Position numbers and translations under genes: made by a program. 35,234 nucleotides of DNA. It comes from Acidimicrobiaceae bacterium. Lineage in GTDB: Bacteria > Actinomycetota > Acidimicrobiia > Acidimicrobiales > Aldehydirespiratoraceae. Positions 7,927 through 16,014 of the stretch are shown here, piece by piece. Location of the stretch: assembly GCA_009843735.1 (NCBI GenBank), contig VYCW01000123.1, forward strand, positions 1 through 35,234. The letters are read 5' to 3'. How positions within the stretch are numbered: position 1 is the first letter of the stretch; each line of letters starts with the position of its first letter. The notes under the pieces are model-generated. The model was not told where the DNA came from, did no database searches, and was given only the letters and a program-made list of their open reading frames with translations.

Positions 7927-8882
7927 CCGCGGTGGAGAACCCGATGGACCCGGCCGACGGCGCAGGCACGGGCGACGCGGCGCCGCCCGAGAGCGTGACC
8001 GTCATGGCCGAACTGCGGTCGCATCTCTGGAAGTCGAAGGCGGGCATATCGGGGATCGTCATCTGCTCGCTGTTCGTCCTCGCGGCCGTGGCGGGACCGT
8101 GGCTGCCGCTCATCAAGGATCCCACCAAGCAGAGCCTGCCCGACAGGCTCACGCCCCCGGTGGGCTGGGGCGGAACTTGGGCCCACCCCCTCGGCACCGA
8201 CCAGCTCGGACGTGACATCCTGGCCCGCCTCATCGACGGAGCCCGTATCTCGCTGTTGGTGAGCGTTACCGCGGTCATCATCGCGGCCGTCCTCGGCACC
8301 GTCCTAGGGCTCATCGCGGGCTACATGGGCGGGAAGATCGACACCCTCATAGTCTCGGCTGCCGACGTGCAGATGGCTTTCCCGGGCGTGCTGGCCGGCC
8401 TGATCCTGGTGGCCGCATTCGGGCCGAGCGTGTGGCTGGTCATCATCGTCATCGCCATATCCAGCTGGATGGTTTTCACCCGGGTCGGGCGGGGTCTCGT
8501 GTTCACCCTCAAGACCTCGCTGTACGTGGAGGCGTCGGAGTTGGCGGGCGCGTCGTCGCGCCGGATCATGTGGCGGCACCTGCTGCCCAACCTGGTCAGC
8601 TCGCTCATCACGCTGTGCGTGCTGGAGCTGGCCGCAGCCATCCTGTCGGAGTCGGCGTTCGCCTTCCTCGGCTTCGGGGTGCAGCCGCCTCGCTCGTCGT
8701 GGGGGCTGATGATCCAGCAGGGCCGCAACTACGTCACCGGCGACGGCTGGTGGATCGTCACCTTCGCGGGCATGGCCATCGCCATCGTGGTGCTGGGCGT
8801 GAACCTGCTGTCGCTGTGGCTGCAGTCATTCAACGACGTGGCCGAGCGAGAGCAGATCGTCCTCGAGAGGCCGGGCGGCTAG
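7923..8882 (+). CDS. ABC transporter permease, DppC-type
   Basis: This 319-residue permease partners the upstream gene, whose stop it overlaps by ATGA, implying translational coupling. An N-terminal cytosolic segment of about 40 residues precedes the first membrane helix (GISGIVICSLFVLAAVAGPW). Typical DppC text follows: HPLGTDQLGRDILARLIDGARISL, and an EAA loop at YVEASELAGASSRRIMWRH. About six membrane segments are visible. Together the two permeases form the channel of a peptide-type importer; the substrate is unknown. Confidence 0.92.
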   Translation: MTAVENPMDPADGAGTGDAAPPESVTVMAELRSHLWKSKAGISGIVICSLFVLAAVAGPWLPLIKDPTKQSLPDRLTPPVGWGGTWAHPLGTDQLGRDILARLIDGARISLLVSVTAVIIAAVLGTVLGLIAGYMGGKIDTLIVSAADVQMAFPGVLAGLILVAAFGPSVWLVIIVIAISSWMVFTRVGRGLVFTLKTSLYVEASELAGASSRRIMWRHLLPNLVSSLITLCVLELAAAILSESAFAFLGFGVQPPRSSWGLMIQQGRNYVTGDGWWIVTFAGMAIAIVVLGVNLLSLWLQSFNDVAEREQIVLERPGG

Positions 8883-8884
8883 GA

Positions 8885-9892
8885 ATGAGCGCGACCGGCG
8901 GAGACGGCCGCACCGAGCGCCTACTGGAGGTCAAGGACCTGACTGTGGGGTTCCCCACCCGCGACGGCACGGTGCTGGGCGTGGACGGCCTGACCCTCAA
9001 CGTCGGCTCCCACGAGCGCCTCGGCGTGGTGGGCGAGTCGGGCTCGGGCAAGAGCGTCATGGGCCTGGCCATCCTGGGCATGGTCCTGCCGCCGGGTCGC
9101 ATCATGGGGGGCTCGGTGCGCTGGAAGGGCGAGAACGTGCTCGACGAGGCGGTGGCCAACCGGGTGCGGGGCCGGGAGATCGCCATGATCTTCCAGGACC
9201 CGATGGTGTCGCTCAACCCGCTCAAGACGGTGGGCGCGCAACTGCGGGAGCTGCTGCAGCGCAGGGTCGGGCTGCAGGGGCGCGCCATAAAGCAGCGCTC
9301 GCTGGAGCTGCTCGACATGGTGGGGATCGCCAACCCCGGCGACCGGCTCAAGTCCTACGCGTTCGAGCTGTCGGGAGGGATGCGCCAGCGGGTGATGATC
9401 GCCACCGCCCTGGCCTGCGACCCGACGCTGCTGATCGCGGATGAGCCCACCACCGGGCTCGACGTGACCATCCAGGACCAGATCCTCACCCTGCTGCACA
9501 ACCTGTCCACCGAGCTCGGCGTGTCGGTGCTGATGATCACCCATGACCTGGGGGTGGTAGCCCAGTTCTGCGACCGGGTGCAGGTGATGTACGCGGGCCG
9601 CATCGTAGAGCGGGCCCCCATCGCCCAGATGTTCGCCGATCCCCAGCACCCCTACTCTGGTGGCCTGCTGCGGTCGGTGCCGCGAGTGGACCGGGCCGCC
9701 ACCGAGCTGGCCGGCATACCGGGCGAGCCGCTCGACCGGGCCCAGTTCCCGCCGGGCTGCGCTTTCGAGCCCCGCTGCGGCGAAGCGCACGACACCTGCC
9801 GGGGGGCGCCGCCGCCGCTGGTCAAGATCGCCGAGCGGCGCTGGGTGGCCTGCTACAACCGCCCCGGGGAGGCCGGGGAGACGTCGACATGA
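8885..9892 (+). CDS. ABC transporter ATPase, DppD-type
   Basis: This 335-residue ATPase has Walker A GESGSGKS, a signature LSGGMRQR and Walker [13 protein letters not shown]. The C-terminal region ([15 protein letters not shown]) is the Cys-containing oligopeptide/dipeptide extension seen in DppD and OppD, which in some members binds an Fe-S cluster. It starts 2 nt after the DppC-type stop. It pairs with the next ATPase to energise import through the two permeases. Confidence 0.93.
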   Translation: MSATGGDGRTERLLEVKDLTVGFPTRDGTVLGVDGLTLNVGSHERLGVVGESGSGKSVMGLAILGMVLPPGRIMGGSVRWKGENVLDEAVANRVRGREIAMIFQDPMVSLNPLKTVGAQLRELLQRRVGLQGRAIKQRSLELLDMVGIANPGDRLKSYAFELSGGMRQRVMIATALACDPTLLIADEPTTGLDVTIQDQILTLLHNLSTELGVSVLMITHDLGVVAQFCDRVQVMYAGRIVERAPIAQMFADPQHPYSGGLLRSVPRVDRAATELAGIPGEPLDRAQFPPGCAFEPRCGEAHDTCRGAPPPLVKIAERRWVACYNRPGEAGETST

Positions 9893-10854
9893 ACGAGCCG
9901 GTTGTGCCGCTGGTCGAGAGCCGCGACGTCAGCGTCCACTTCAGCCGCTGGGTGGGCAGCCGCCGGCGGACGGTGTACGCGTTGGACGACTTCAGCATCG
10001 CGGTGGCGCCCGGCGAGACCGTCGGCCTGGTGGGCGAGTCGGGCTGCGGCAAGTCCACCGCGGGCCGGGCTCTGCTCGGGGCGGTGAAGCTCACCAAGGG
10101 CCAGGTGCTCTTCGAGGGCAGGGACGTGACCAACCTGAGCCGGCGCAACTGGCGAGCCATGCGCAAGCAGGTCCAGATGATCTTCCAGGACCCCTACTCG
10201 GCGCTCAACCCGAAGCTCAAGGTGGGCGAGAGCATCGCCGAGCCGTTCCTGGTGCACACCCGCAAGCGGGGCAAGGAACTCGAGGCGGCGGTGGCCGAGC
10301 TACTGGAGACGGTGGGCATGACCGCCAGCGCGGCCGACAAGTACCCCCACGCCTTCTCCGGCGGCCAGCGCCAGCGCATCGTGATCGCCCGAGCCCTCGC
10401 GCTCCATCCCGGGTTCGTGGTGGCCGACGAGGCCACCGCGGCCCTCGACGTGTCGATCCAGGCCCAGATCGTCAACCTGCTGGTCGAGCTCAAAGAGAGC
10501 GTCGGCCTGTCCTACCTGTTCATCTCCCACAACCTGGCGGTGGTGCGCCACGTTTCGGACCGGGTGGCCATCATGTACCTCGGCCACCTGATGGAGATCG
10601 GCAGCCACCACGACATCTACGAGAACCCGACCCATCCCTACTCCCAGGCCCTGCTGTCGGCGGTGCCGGTGCCCGACCCCACCACCCGGGGCGACCACGA
10701 GCCCCTCAAGGGCGACCTTCCCAGCCCGATGGACCCGCCCAAGGGCTGCCGGTTCAACACCCGCTGCCCGCTGGCGGTGGAGCAGTGCTTCGAGGAGCGC
10801 CCGCCGCTGCGGGAGCGCTCCAGCGGCCACCTGGTGGCCTGCTGGGTGAATTGA
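9889..10854 (+). CDS. ABC transporter ATPase, DppF-type
   Basis: This is the 321-residue second ATPase, with an ATGA overlap to the DppD-type gene. Walker A is GESGCGKS, the signature is FSGGQRQR, and the C-terminal extension contains CRFNTRCPLAVEQC. Walker B reads VVADEATAALD, where relatives nearly always have DEPTSALD or DEPVSALD. The Pro to Ala change leaves the catalytic Glu in place and is probably neutral. It completes the importer set apart from the binding protein. Confidence 0.93.
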   Translation: MNEPVVPLVESRDVSVHFSRWVGSRRRTVYALDDFSIAVAPGETVGLVGESGCGKSTAGRALLGAVKLTKGQVLFEGRDVTNLSRRNWRAMRKQVQMIFQDPYSALNPKLKVGESIAEPFLVHTRKRGKELEAAVAELLETVGMTASAADKYPHAFSGGQRQRIVIARALALHPGFVVADEATAALDVSIQAQIVNLLVELKESVGLSYLFISHNLAVVRHVSDRVAIMYLGHLMEIGSHHDIYENPTHPYSQALLSAVPVPDPTTRGDHEPLKGDLPSPMDPPKGCRFNTRCPLAVEQCFEERPPLRERSSGHLVACWVN

Positions 10855-10877
10855 GCGAACCCGCGGCCAGCGGCCGT

Positions 10878-12026
10878 ATGACGCCGCGCCAGGCGACCTT
10901 CGCGTACCTGTTCACGCTGTACTTCATCCTCGGCGGGGCCGAGACGATGATGTCGCCGCTGTTCCCGCTGGTGCAGCCCGACCTCAACATCAGCGAGAGC
11001 AACCTGGCCGCCATCCTGGCCGCGGTGTCGGCCGGCATCGCCTCGTTCAACATCCTCGGCGGCATCAGCAGCCGCTGGCTCACCGACCGGTCGCTGGTCC
11101 GGGCCTCAGCGGTGGCCCTGGCGGCCGGGATGGCGCTTTCGGCCGCGGCCGAGACGTTCTGGGTGCTGATCATCGGCCAGACCCTGCTGGGCGTTGCGTT
11201 CGGGATCTACTTCCCGCCGGGACTGGCCAGCGTGGCCCGCATGTACCGGGGAGCGGAAGGCAAGGCCATCGCGGTGTGGGGCCAGGCCTACTCGTTCGGC
11301 CTGGCCGCAGCCGCACTGAGCGTGTTCGCCGGGGAGGGCTGGCGCTGGGTGTTCGCCGGTTGCGCGATCCCCCCGTTGCTGGCCATCGTCTACGTGCCGC
11401 GATGGGTGGAAGCCGAACGGGACCCGGCGCCGGTGCCGTGGCTGGCCCAGCTCGTCGAGAACGCCCGCAAGCTGAACTACCGGCTGGCCTTCATGGCCAG
11501 CTTCGGCGGGGTGTCCATGCACTTCGTGGTGATCGGCTTCTCCCCGACATTCTTTGAGTCCCGGGGGGTGAACCTGTGGCTGGTGGGCCTGCTGCTGGCC
11601 GCGGGCCGGATCCTGTCGGCCCCGGTGAAGCTGGTGGGCGGGGCGCTGTACGACCGGCACGGAGGACCGTGGACGGCCAGGCTGATGACCACGACGACCT
11701 TCGCCTTCGGCCTGCCTCTGCTGCTGGCCCCGGCCAACGTGGGGGTGTGGATGCTGGTGCCGTTCGTGGGGATGGCGGTGTCGGTGCTGCCGGTGGCCAA
11801 CGCCATGCTGGTGGCGGCCCTGCCGCCCCAGTCGGGCTGGGGGATCGGCACGTTCCGGGCCGCCCTGCTGGGCTCGGCCGCACTGCTGTCGGCGATCGTC
11901 AGCGGCCTGCTGACACTAGGAGCGCCGCTGCGGGTCCTGATGCTTATCTCGCTGGTCCTGCCCGCCCTGGTAGCCGCAGCCATGCACCGCGCCGTGGAGC
12001 CTGGGGCAACGGCCGGTCCGGGCTAG
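10878..12026 (+). CDS. Major facilitator superfamily transporter
   Basis: This 382-residue protein has about twelve hydrophobic segments. It begins just after the ABC operon, so it is probably cotranscribed with it. ATG 10878 is the chosen start. An in-frame TTG at 10851 overlaps the preceding stop (TTGA) and would add nine residues; neither has a convincing SD. The sequence has the usual gating features (SSRWLTDRSLVRAS in loop 2-3, FGIYFPPGLAS in segment 4). Substrate unknown. A second transporter behind an importer suggests export of a product or uptake of a related compound. Its last 4 nt overlap the end of the convergent gene. Confidence 0.85.
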   Translation: MTPRQATFAYLFTLYFILGGAETMMSPLFPLVQPDLNISESNLAAILAAVSAGIASFNILGGISSRWLTDRSLVRASAVALAAGMALSAAAETFWVLIIGQTLLGVAFGIYFPPGLASVARMYRGAEGKAIAVWGQAYSFGLAAAALSVFAGEGWRWVFAGCAIPPLLAIVYVPRWVEAERDPAPVPWLAQLVENARKLNYRLAFMASFGGVSMHFVVIGFSPTFFESRGVNLWLVGLLLAAGRILSAPVKLVGGALYDRHGGPWTARLMTTTTFAFGLPLLLAPANVGVWMLVPFVGMAVSVLPVANAMLVAALPPQSGWGIGTFRAALLGSAALLSAIVSGLLTLGAPLRVLMLISLVLPALVAAAMHRAVEPGATAGPG

Positions 12027-12508
12027 GCGGGCACCGGGCAGGCGGAGAGCTTGTAGGTGTTGAGGCGCTTGCGCAGGGTGTAGAGCAGCAGCCCGACCGC
12101 CAGCAGGCCGATGAAGGGCTGCACCGGAGCCCACCACGACAGGGCGCCCGACACGCCCAGCAGGGCCACCACCGCCTGGTTGCAGACCGGGCAGCCCACC
12201 GCCAGGAACGACACGAACCCGCCCCAGACAGTGCGGGTGCCCTGGCGGTCGACGGTCACGGCCAGCTGCTCCGACACGGCCGTATCGGCCGGATCGGCCG
12301 GCTCGGGGCGGATGGCGAAGATCAACCCGATCAGGGACGAGGTGACGGCCAGGATCACGTAGTCGATCCAGCGCACCTCCACCGGCCGGCCGAAGATCGG
12401 GGTGTCGATCAGGTCCGACGGCACCGCGATCAGCACCGCGGCCACCGCGGCGAACAGCACAGCCCGAGGCCACGTCGCCCGGGGCAGCTCCAGAACGTCC
12501 TGAATCAC
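12023..12508 (-). CDS. Conserved membrane protein with GCPVCN motif, unknown function
   Basis: This 161-residue protein has four predicted membrane segments, roughly residues 14-30, 48-68, 95-120 and 125-145. The third region holds VGCPVCNQAVVALLGVSGAL, a Cys pair that recurs in small actinobacterial membrane proteins I recognise but cannot name. The pair suggests thiol chemistry or metal binding. The GTG start is supported by a TAGCGT box 7 nt upstream (leaderless arrangement). It converges with and overlaps the MFS gene end and does not obviously belong to the catabolic set. Confidence 0.75.
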   Translation of the reverse strand: MIQDVLELPRATWPRAVLFAAVAAVLIAVPSDLIDTPIFGRPVEVRWIDYVILAVTSSLIGLIFAIRPEPADPADTAVSEQLAVTVDRQGTRTVWGGFVSFLAVGCPVCNQAVVALLGVSGALSWWAPVQPFIGLLAVGLLLYTLRKRLNTYKLSACPVPA

Positions 12509-12515
12509 GCCTGAG

Positions 12516-12521
12516 ACGCTA
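12516..12521 (-). promoter_or_regulatory. -10 box of a leaderless promoter (membrane protein)
   Basis: On the minus strand TAGCGT (TANNNT) ends 7 nt before GTG 12508, as expected for a leaderless actinobacterial transcript. Confidence 0.5.
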
Positions 12522-12527
12522 CCGCCC

Positions 12528-12582
12528 CCGAAATTGATGACGAAACCGCCCGTGCAGGGCCCACAATCCGCATCAATTTCGG
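12528..12582. repeat. Inverted repeat with 12-bp perfect arms
   Basis: CCGAAATTGATG (12528-12539) is exactly complementary to CATCAATTTCGG (12571-12582), with a 31-nt spacer. The arms are AT-rich compared with their surroundings. The repeat lies between two minus-strand genes, after the stop of one and before the promoter of the other. It may be an operator, a transcript-end hairpin or a small mobile remnant. Confidence 0.7.
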
Positions 12583-12589
12583 ACGAGCG

Positions 12590-13006
12590 CTAGGTGACTT
12601 TGTCTATTACCCGGAAGGCGTAGTCGCGCTGCTCGTCCCCGAGGGTGGCCCGCACCCGGTAGCCGCCGGCCTTCGGGAACTGGACTATGCCGGTCACCAC
12701 CAGGGGCGAGCGGCTGTCAGTGCCGGGCACCTTGCCGGGAGGGCGCCCGACCTCGATGTTGGCCTTGGCCTCCATCAGCTTGTGATGGCCGTCCTCGTCC
12801 TCGACGCGGATCAGCATCTCGTGGCGCTGGTTGGTCTCCGACCACGGGACCAGCACCGACAAGGCAATGGAGAAATGCTGGGGGCGGGGCTTCTTGCCCT
12901 CCTTGTAGGCCCGGGTGACCCGGTCCCACCCGGCGCCGCTCAGGTACAGCAGGCCGTTCTGCACCTCGGCGTGGTTCGCAAGGGTCAACATCTCGATCTC
13001 AGGCAC
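12590..13006 (-). CDS. Small conserved protein of unknown function (DUF6941-like)
   Basis: This 138-residue soluble protein begins with VPEIEMLTLANHAEVQNGLLYLSGAGWD. This resembles the DUF6941 family, which typically starts with a strand, then 'A-E-V-x-N-G-x-L-Y-L-x-G-x-G-W'. The remainder looks all-beta (SIALSVLVPW, HEMLIRVEDEDG, GGYRVRATLGDEQRDYAFRVID), consistent with a compact beta sandwich. Start GTG 13006 is preferred because a TAGACT box lies 7 nt upstream and the longer frame runs into intergenic repeat DNA. No role can be assigned, and it is probably unrelated to the neighbouring catabolic genes. Confidence 0.72.
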   Translation of the reverse strand: MPEIEMLTLANHAEVQNGLLYLSGAGWDRVTRAYKEGKKPRPQHFSIALSVLVPWSETNQRHEMLIRVEDEDGHHKLMEAKANIEVGRPPGKVPGTDSRSPLVVTGIVQFPKAGGYRVRATLGDEQRDYAFRVIDKVT

Positions 13007-13013
13007 CGCCCGC

Positions 13014-13019
13014 AGTCTA
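13014..13019 (-). promoter_or_regulatory. -10 box of a leaderless promoter (DUF6941-like gene)
   Basis: Minus-strand TAGACT ends 7 nt before GTG 13006. Confidence 0.5.
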
Positions 13020-13058
13020 AGCAACCATCTTGAGGCGCTGATCCCCGGCGAACGGTCG

Positions 13059-13160
13059 TCCCGGCGAACGGAGGGCGCTTTCACCGAGCTCCGACGTGGC
13101 CTCACCGGGCTTCGCCCTAAGATTCGGCCAGTCGGACTCGGTGCGCCCCCTCCACCGCCT
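13059..13160. repeat. 102-nt structured dispersed repeat, copy A
   Basis: About 93% identical by eye to 16015-16116. It is an imperfect palindrome: GGAGGGCGC pairs with GCGCCCCCTCC (with bulged C), CACCGAG (13082-13088) with CTCGGTG (13137-13143), TCCGAC with GTCGGA, and TGGCC with GGCCA. An apical GGGCTTCGCCC hairpin closes the fold. It lies in the 327-nt gene-free stretch 13007-13333, which otherwise holds only two further hairpins and the 28-nt repeat. Confidence 0.8.
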
Positions 13161-13223
13161 GTCGGGTCGCGCTGGTGCCGCAGGCCCGCTGCGACCGGCT
13201 AGGCCGGGGGGTGGCGACGAGTC

Positions 13224-13263
13224 AGATGACCGACGAATAGGGCGAAGCCCGTGTCGGTCATCT
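13224..13263. other. Nested hairpin in the gene-free stretch
   Basis: AGATGACCGAC (13224-13234) pairs perfectly with GTCGGTCATCT (13253-13263). Inside the loop GGGCGAAGCCC (13240-13250) forms a second small stem. No U-tract follows on either strand. Confidence 0.65.
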
Positions 13264-13291
13264 CGGCTCGGCGACAGGACCCGCCGGCCGG
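13264..13291. repeat. 28-nt dispersed repeat, copy 1
   Basis: Identical to 22230-22257. It begins CGGCTCGGCGACAGG and ends in the palindrome CCGGCCGG. Both copies lie just beyond the stop of a minus-strand gene. Confidence 0.8.
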
Positions 13292-13310
13292 GAGGAGCTC
13301 GGCGATAGCG

Positions 13311-13329
13311 CCCTCCACCGCCGGGAGGG
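13311..13329 (-). terminator. Hairpin just after the CoA-synthetase stop
   Basis: CCCTCC (13311-13316) pairs with GGAGGG (13324-13329) across a 7-nt loop, 4 nt beyond the stop of the minus-strand gene. There is no T-run, so termination is uncertain. Confidence 0.4.
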
Positions 13330-13333
13330 TCGT

Positions 13334-14881
13334 CTATTGGTCGTCGGCGGGGGTGAGGCCGAGGCGTTGGGCTAGGCCTATGCGCTGGAGCTTGCCGGTT
13401 GGGCCCTTGGGGAGCTCGTCCAGCACTAGGACCCGGCGGGGCACCTTGAACGCGGCCAGCGACTTCGAAAGGAACCGGCGCAGCTCGCGTTCGTCGACAT
13501 CGGCTCCATCGGCGGCCACCACCGCGGCGGCCACCTCCTCGCCGAGCTTGGGATGGGGCATGGCGAACGTCACCGCCTGGGCGACCGACGGGTGGCGCAG
13601 CAGGGCCTCGTCCACCTCCAGCGGGGACACCTTCTCGCCGCCCCGGTTGATCTGCTCCTTGAGCCTCCCGGTGAGGAACAGGTAGCCGTCGTCGTCGAGG
13701 AAGCCCTCGTCGCCGGTGCGGAACCAGCCGTCGGTGAAGGCGGCCGCGTTGGCTTCGGGGTTGTTCTCGTAGCCGTCGATCACCGTCGGGCCCTTGATGG
13801 ATACCTCGCCCCGCTCCCCCGGTGCCAGGACCCGGTTGTCGCGGTCGAGCACGGCCACCTCGATGCCGGTGGCGACCCCTACCGACCGGGGCTTGGCCAC
13901 CGCCGGCGGCAGGGGGTTGGCGCACATCTGGTGGGTGGCCTCGGTCATGCCGTAGGCCTCGATCACCGGCGCGGCGAACAGCTCGCCCAGCTCCCGCAGC
14001 ACCGGTTCAGGCAGCGACGCCGACGAGGAGCGCACGAACCGCAGGGCCGCGGCCCGGGCCGCGTCGCGGTGACGGGACGACCGTGCGATCACCATCTGGT
14101 GCATGGTTGGCACCGCGGTGTAGTAGGTGGGGCGCAGCTCGGAGAGTTGGGCGAAGAACCGGAAGGCGTCGAAGCCCTCGGTGCAGGCCACCGACCCACC
14201 GGCCGACAGCGGGGCCAGCAGCCCGGCCAGCAGCCCGTGAATGTGGAACAGCGGCATCACCTGCAACGACCGGTCAGCAGCGGTGAGAGCCAGCGACTCG
14301 GCAATGCCGCAAGCGGAGCGGGCCAGGTTCCGTTGGCGCAGCGGCACGATCTTGGGCCTAGACGTGGTCCCGGAGGTGTGCAGAACCAGGGCCACGTCGT
14401 CGGGGGACGGCCCGTTCGGGGCCGAGGGCTCGGGGGCAGGCGAGGAGGCGATCAGGTCGATCAAGCCCGAGCCGCCTGAAGCCGAACCGGTCAGCGCCAC
14501 CGGCAGCACCCCGGCGTCGGCGGAGCGGGCTGCGTCGCGGGCATCCGAGCCAGACTCGTCGGGGCGGGTGATGAGCGCCCTGGCGCCCAGGTCGTCGAGG
14601 TAGAAGCGCAGCTCCTCGGTGCGGTACTTGGGGTTGAGCGGTGCGGCGCAGCCGGCGCAGGCCGCGGCCAGGAAGGCGATGGCCATCTCCGGACCGTTGG
14701 GAACCACGATGGCGATGCGGTCGTCGGCTTGCAGTCCCAGAGCCCTCAGCCGGCCGGCGAGCCGGTCCACCTCGGCTCGCAGCCCGCCGTGGGTGAGCAC
14801 CGCGCCGTCAGGGGTGACGATGGCCGGGTCACGGTCGGCCCCCGCGTCGAGCAGGCCTCGCAGAGTCGCCGGATGAGTCAT
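13334..14881 (-). CDS. AMP-forming acyl-CoA synthetase, oxalyl-CoA-synthetase-like
   Basis: This 515-residue adenylate-forming enzyme activates a carboxylic acid to its CoA thioester. It has the phosphate loop HTSGTTSRPKIVPL (about 168-181), MPLFHIHGL, the adenine motif YGMTEATHQM (about 315), GWFRTGDEG (about 395) and a C-terminal catalytic Lys in PTGKLQRIG. The phrases TSGTTSRPK and NPLPP after the adenine motif resemble the AAE3/Pcs60 oxalate-CoA ligase group more than long-chain FadD proteins. The true substrate could be another short acid. It overlaps the upstream reductase gene by 4 nt, so the two form an operon, probably controlled at 15892. Confidence 0.87.
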   Translation of the reverse strand: MTHPATLRGLLDAGADRDPAIVTPDGAVLTHGGLRAEVDRLAGRLRALGLQADDRIAIVVPNGPEMAIAFLAAACAGCAAPLNPKYRTEELRFYLDDLGARALITRPDESGSDARDAARSADAGVLPVALTGSASGGSGLIDLIASSPAPEPSAPNGPSPDDVALVLHTSGTTSRPKIVPLRQRNLARSACGIAESLALTAADRSLQVMPLFHIHGLLAGLLAPLSAGGSVACTEGFDAFRFFAQLSELRPTYYTAVPTMHQMVIARSSRHRDAARAAALRFVRSSSASLPEPVLRELGELFAAPVIEAYGMTEATHQMCANPLPPAVAKPRSVGVATGIEVAVLDRDNRVLAPGERGEVSIKGPTVIDGYENNPEANAAAFTDGWFRTGDEGFLDDDGYLFLTGRLKEQINRGGEKVSPLEVDEALLRHPSVAQAVTFAMPHPKLGEEVAAAVVAADGADVDERELRRFLSKSLAAFKVPRRVLVLDELPKGPTGKLQRIGLAQRLGLTPADDQ

Positions 14882-15861
14882 GTGCCCGAGGCCAGGCGGT
14901 GGTTGAGCAGGGAGGTGAGACCGTAGACGGTGCTGATGGCGGGGGTGGGCACGCCGGTCAGCTCACCAAGCTCGACGAACACGCCGACCAGCGGATCGAG
15001 CTCAAGGGGGCGACCGGCCTCGGCGTCCTGGAGCATCGATGTCTTGTGCTCGCCGACGGCCTCGGCCCCGTCGATGCGACGCTCGACGCTGATCCGGATG
15101 CTCACCCCGAGAGCCTCAGCGATCTGGCCGGCCTCGGTCATCATCTGCGCGGCCAGGCTCCGGGTGGCCGGCGTGCGGCAGATCCCGGCCAGCGTCGCGC
15201 CGGTCAGGGCGCTGATCGGGTTGAAGGCCAGGTTCCCCCAGGCCTTCACCCACAGGACCGACCGGATGTCGGTCAGAACCCTGGACTTGAACCCGGCCGA
15301 CGCCAGAGCGCCTGCCAGCTCCCTCGCCCGGTTGGACTTGGTGCCGTCGAGTTCGCCCACCGGGAAGCGGTCGCCCTCGACGTGGGTGATCACGCCGGGT
15401 GCGGTCTTCTCCGCGGCCGGGTAGGCGATGCAGGCTACGATCCTTTCAGCCGGCACCGTGGCCGCGATGGCGCCATCGGGGTCCAGGGCCTTGAGCCGGT
15501 GCCCGTCGTGGGGGCCGCCGTGGCGCTCGAAGTACCACCACCCGATGCCGTTCTGGACCGGCACGACCGTGGTGTGGTCGTCGAACAGTGCCCCGAGCTG
15601 GTGGGCGACCGCCGCGATCTGGTGGGCCTTGAGGGCCAGGATCACGGTGTCGTGGGTCCCCAGGGCTCCGAAGTCGTCCGACGCCTCTATCCCGGCCGCC
15701 ACCGTCGTGGACCCGTCCAACTCCACCAGCCTCAGCCCGTGTTGCCGGATGGCGTCGAGGTGGTCGCCCCGGGCGATGACGCTCACATCGTTACCGTCGG
15801 CCGACAGGCGGGCGGCCAGCATCCCCCCGATCGCCCCCGCGCCCACAACGCAAATCCGCAC
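14878..15861 (-). CDS. Ketopantoate reductase (ApbA/PanE) family oxidoreductase
   Basis: This 327-residue NADPH-dependent 2-keto-acid reductase has the Rossmann motif RICVVGAGAIGGMLAARL at the N-terminus and the C-terminal catalytic segment VLWVKAWGNLAFNPISALTG, with the expected Lys and Asn. The family includes 2-dehydropantoate reductase, but catabolic clusters often contain paralogues acting on other 2-keto acids. Coupling to a CoA ligase suggests the latter. I chose GTG 15861 because the dinucleotide fold begins there; a longer frame to 15891 adds unrelated residues. A perfect 12-bp GTATAC palindrome lies 31 nt upstream. Confidence 0.87.
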   Translation of the reverse strand: MRICVVGAGAIGGMLAARLSADGNDVSVIARGDHLDAIRQHGLRLVELDGSTTVAAGIEASDDFGALGTHDTVILALKAHQIAAVAHQLGALFDDHTTVVPVQNGIGWWYFERHGGPHDGHRLKALDPDGAIAATVPAERIVACIAYPAAEKTAPGVITHVEGDRFPVGELDGTKSNRARELAGALASAGFKSRVLTDIRSVLWVKAWGNLAFNPISALTGATLAGICRTPATRSLAAQMMTEAGQIAEALGVSIRISVERRIDGAEAVGEHKTSMLQDAEAGRPLELDPLVGVFVELGELTGVPTPAISTVYGLTSLLNHRLASGT

Positions 15862-15891
15862 GGCGACAGTGTGCCAGCGCCGCAACGCCAA

Positions 15892-15903
15892 GCGGTATAC
15901 CGC
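15892..15903. promoter_or_regulatory. GTATAC-core palindrome before the reductase/CoA-ligase operon
   Basis: GCGGTATACCGC is a perfect 12-bp palindrome 31 nt upstream of GTG 15861. GGTATACC is the core reported for UxuR-type FCD regulators. Operator or -10 overlap is inferred. Confidence 0.55.
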
Positions 15904-16014
15904 CTCCCGGCGGCACGCGCCGGCGCCGAGGCCCTGGGGGGAGACCTCGGCGCCATTGGGGCTGGAGTGATCTCAGGATCGCAGGTGCAGGTAAGAAGTC
16001 CGCGAGAACTGCCT

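Noticed and set aside
13007..13105. Longer N-terminus for the DUF6941-like protein
   Set aside because: The added residues are translated repeat DNA, and a leaderless promoter fits GTG 13006.
13007..13333. CRISPR array or tRNA in the repeat-rich gene-free stretch
   Set aside because: There are no regularly spaced direct repeats and no cloverleaf; the structures are separate hairpins and dispersed repeats.
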